NCBI GenBank assembly: GCA_003833135.1
Contig: QZLH01000400.1
Location: forward strand, 14,224-29,301
Reading direction: 5' to 3'
Source of the DNA: Oehlia diaphana
Taxonomy: Eukaryota > Glomeromycota > Glomeromycetes > Glomerales > Glomeraceae
Length of the DNA stretch: 15,078 nt
In this document: piece after piece, positions 14,797 to 15,078 of the stretch
How the letters are laid out: the number at the start of each line of letters is the position of its first letter
Position numbering within the stretch: position 1 is the first letter of the stretch
Program-made: the position numbers and the translations under genes
Notes under the pieces: model-generated
The model's input: only the letters and a program-made list of their open reading frames with translations
Database searches by the model: none
Told to the model about the DNA's origin: nothing

Positions 14797-14900
14797 GTTC
14801 ATGCAATTTTTATAGTAAACTCCCGTTACTATCCAATAATTTTATTATTATGCTAATACATAATAATATGAGATAACCGTTATGTAAAATCTGCATGAAC
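14797..14900. repeat. Imperfect foldback element of 104 bases
   Basis: The ends are GTTCATGCA (14797-14805) and TGCATGAAC (14892-14900), perfect inverted repeats. The centre is TATTATTATG (14843-14852) and CATAATAATA (14859-14868), and the intervening arms (CCCGTTACTATCC and GAGATAACCGTTATG) pair imperfectly. The whole could form one long hairpin, as in a small foldback or miniature inverted-repeat element. I see no target duplication. From 14901 to the window end nothing is recognisable. Confidence 0.55.
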
Positions 14901-15078
14901 TTATGAGGATAACTGATAATAAATATAATTTATCCCCTGATCGGCATCATTTACACGATTATGCAAATGTAGTTATACCTACTAGGTAGCAAATTTTATA
15001 TGTATTTATTTATCCGTTTCTAGGAAATTTTGCGGTAAAAATTAACTATTGATTATACTATCTATAATGGACTGATTT

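Overview
The window is strongly A+T-rich eukaryotic DNA. It has no operons or ribosome-binding-site logic, the protein families are intronless but widely spaced, TATA-like boxes sit about 100 bases upstream of ATG, and most of the sequence is old, diverged duplication debris. Base composition, codon use (Asn, Tyr, Ile, Lys rich), the standard genetic code and the density of decayed repeats would fit an A+T-rich, repeat-laden fungus such as an arbuscular mycorrhizal (Glomeromycotina) genome. That assignment is inference: nothing in the window proves the lineage.

Only three genes are well supported. They are three intact members of one unrecognised 134-136 residue protein family: copy A (231-638, minus), copy B (9283-9693, plus) and copy C (13502-13906, minus). 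All carry the same 3' flanking module. Two further family copies are ruined: an internally deleted plus-strand remnant near 2164-2290, and a 5'-end-only remnant (promoter plus about 13 codons, start codon lost) near 6660-6770 that is joined head-to-head to another scrap of the gene.

The 3' module recurs next to A (1-230, cut by the window edge), after B (9694-10501), beside C (11855-13501), as a copy with no intact gene (6880-8175), and as short scraps (1858-1944, 2852-2985). Read in the direction of the 135-residue gene, it contains a second, frameshifted coding relic (called ORF2 here). Its peptides are conserved between copies (KNKIITAYIR, PNPFVTSFINTF, SINASESS, PIY-DYQ), so the ancestral duplicated unit probably carried two consecutive genes in one direction, of which only the first survives.

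A different repeat, U, begins at a TGGCGTCACG signature and occurs four times (3374-4300; 4400-4503 continued at 5563-6420; 8294-8940; 14641-14725). The second copy is split by an insertion of about 1.06 kb flanked by a 10-base direct repeat. The insertion contains a decayed minus-strand coding sequence of about 240 codons of unknown identity. The rest consists of tandem and inverted repeats: a 96-base tandem at 4104, an 11-base satellite ending in a 22-bp hairpin at 5895-6034, a 106-base tandem at 8496, a 167-base tandem at 9955, a 120-base tandem at 10564, and foldback structures at 14728-14900.

The overall picture is a small lineage-specific gene family spreading by segmental duplication in a repeat-rich region. 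Copies were lost by deletion and point decay, and one promoter was replaced. The coding region appears to be diverging faster than its own 3' flank.
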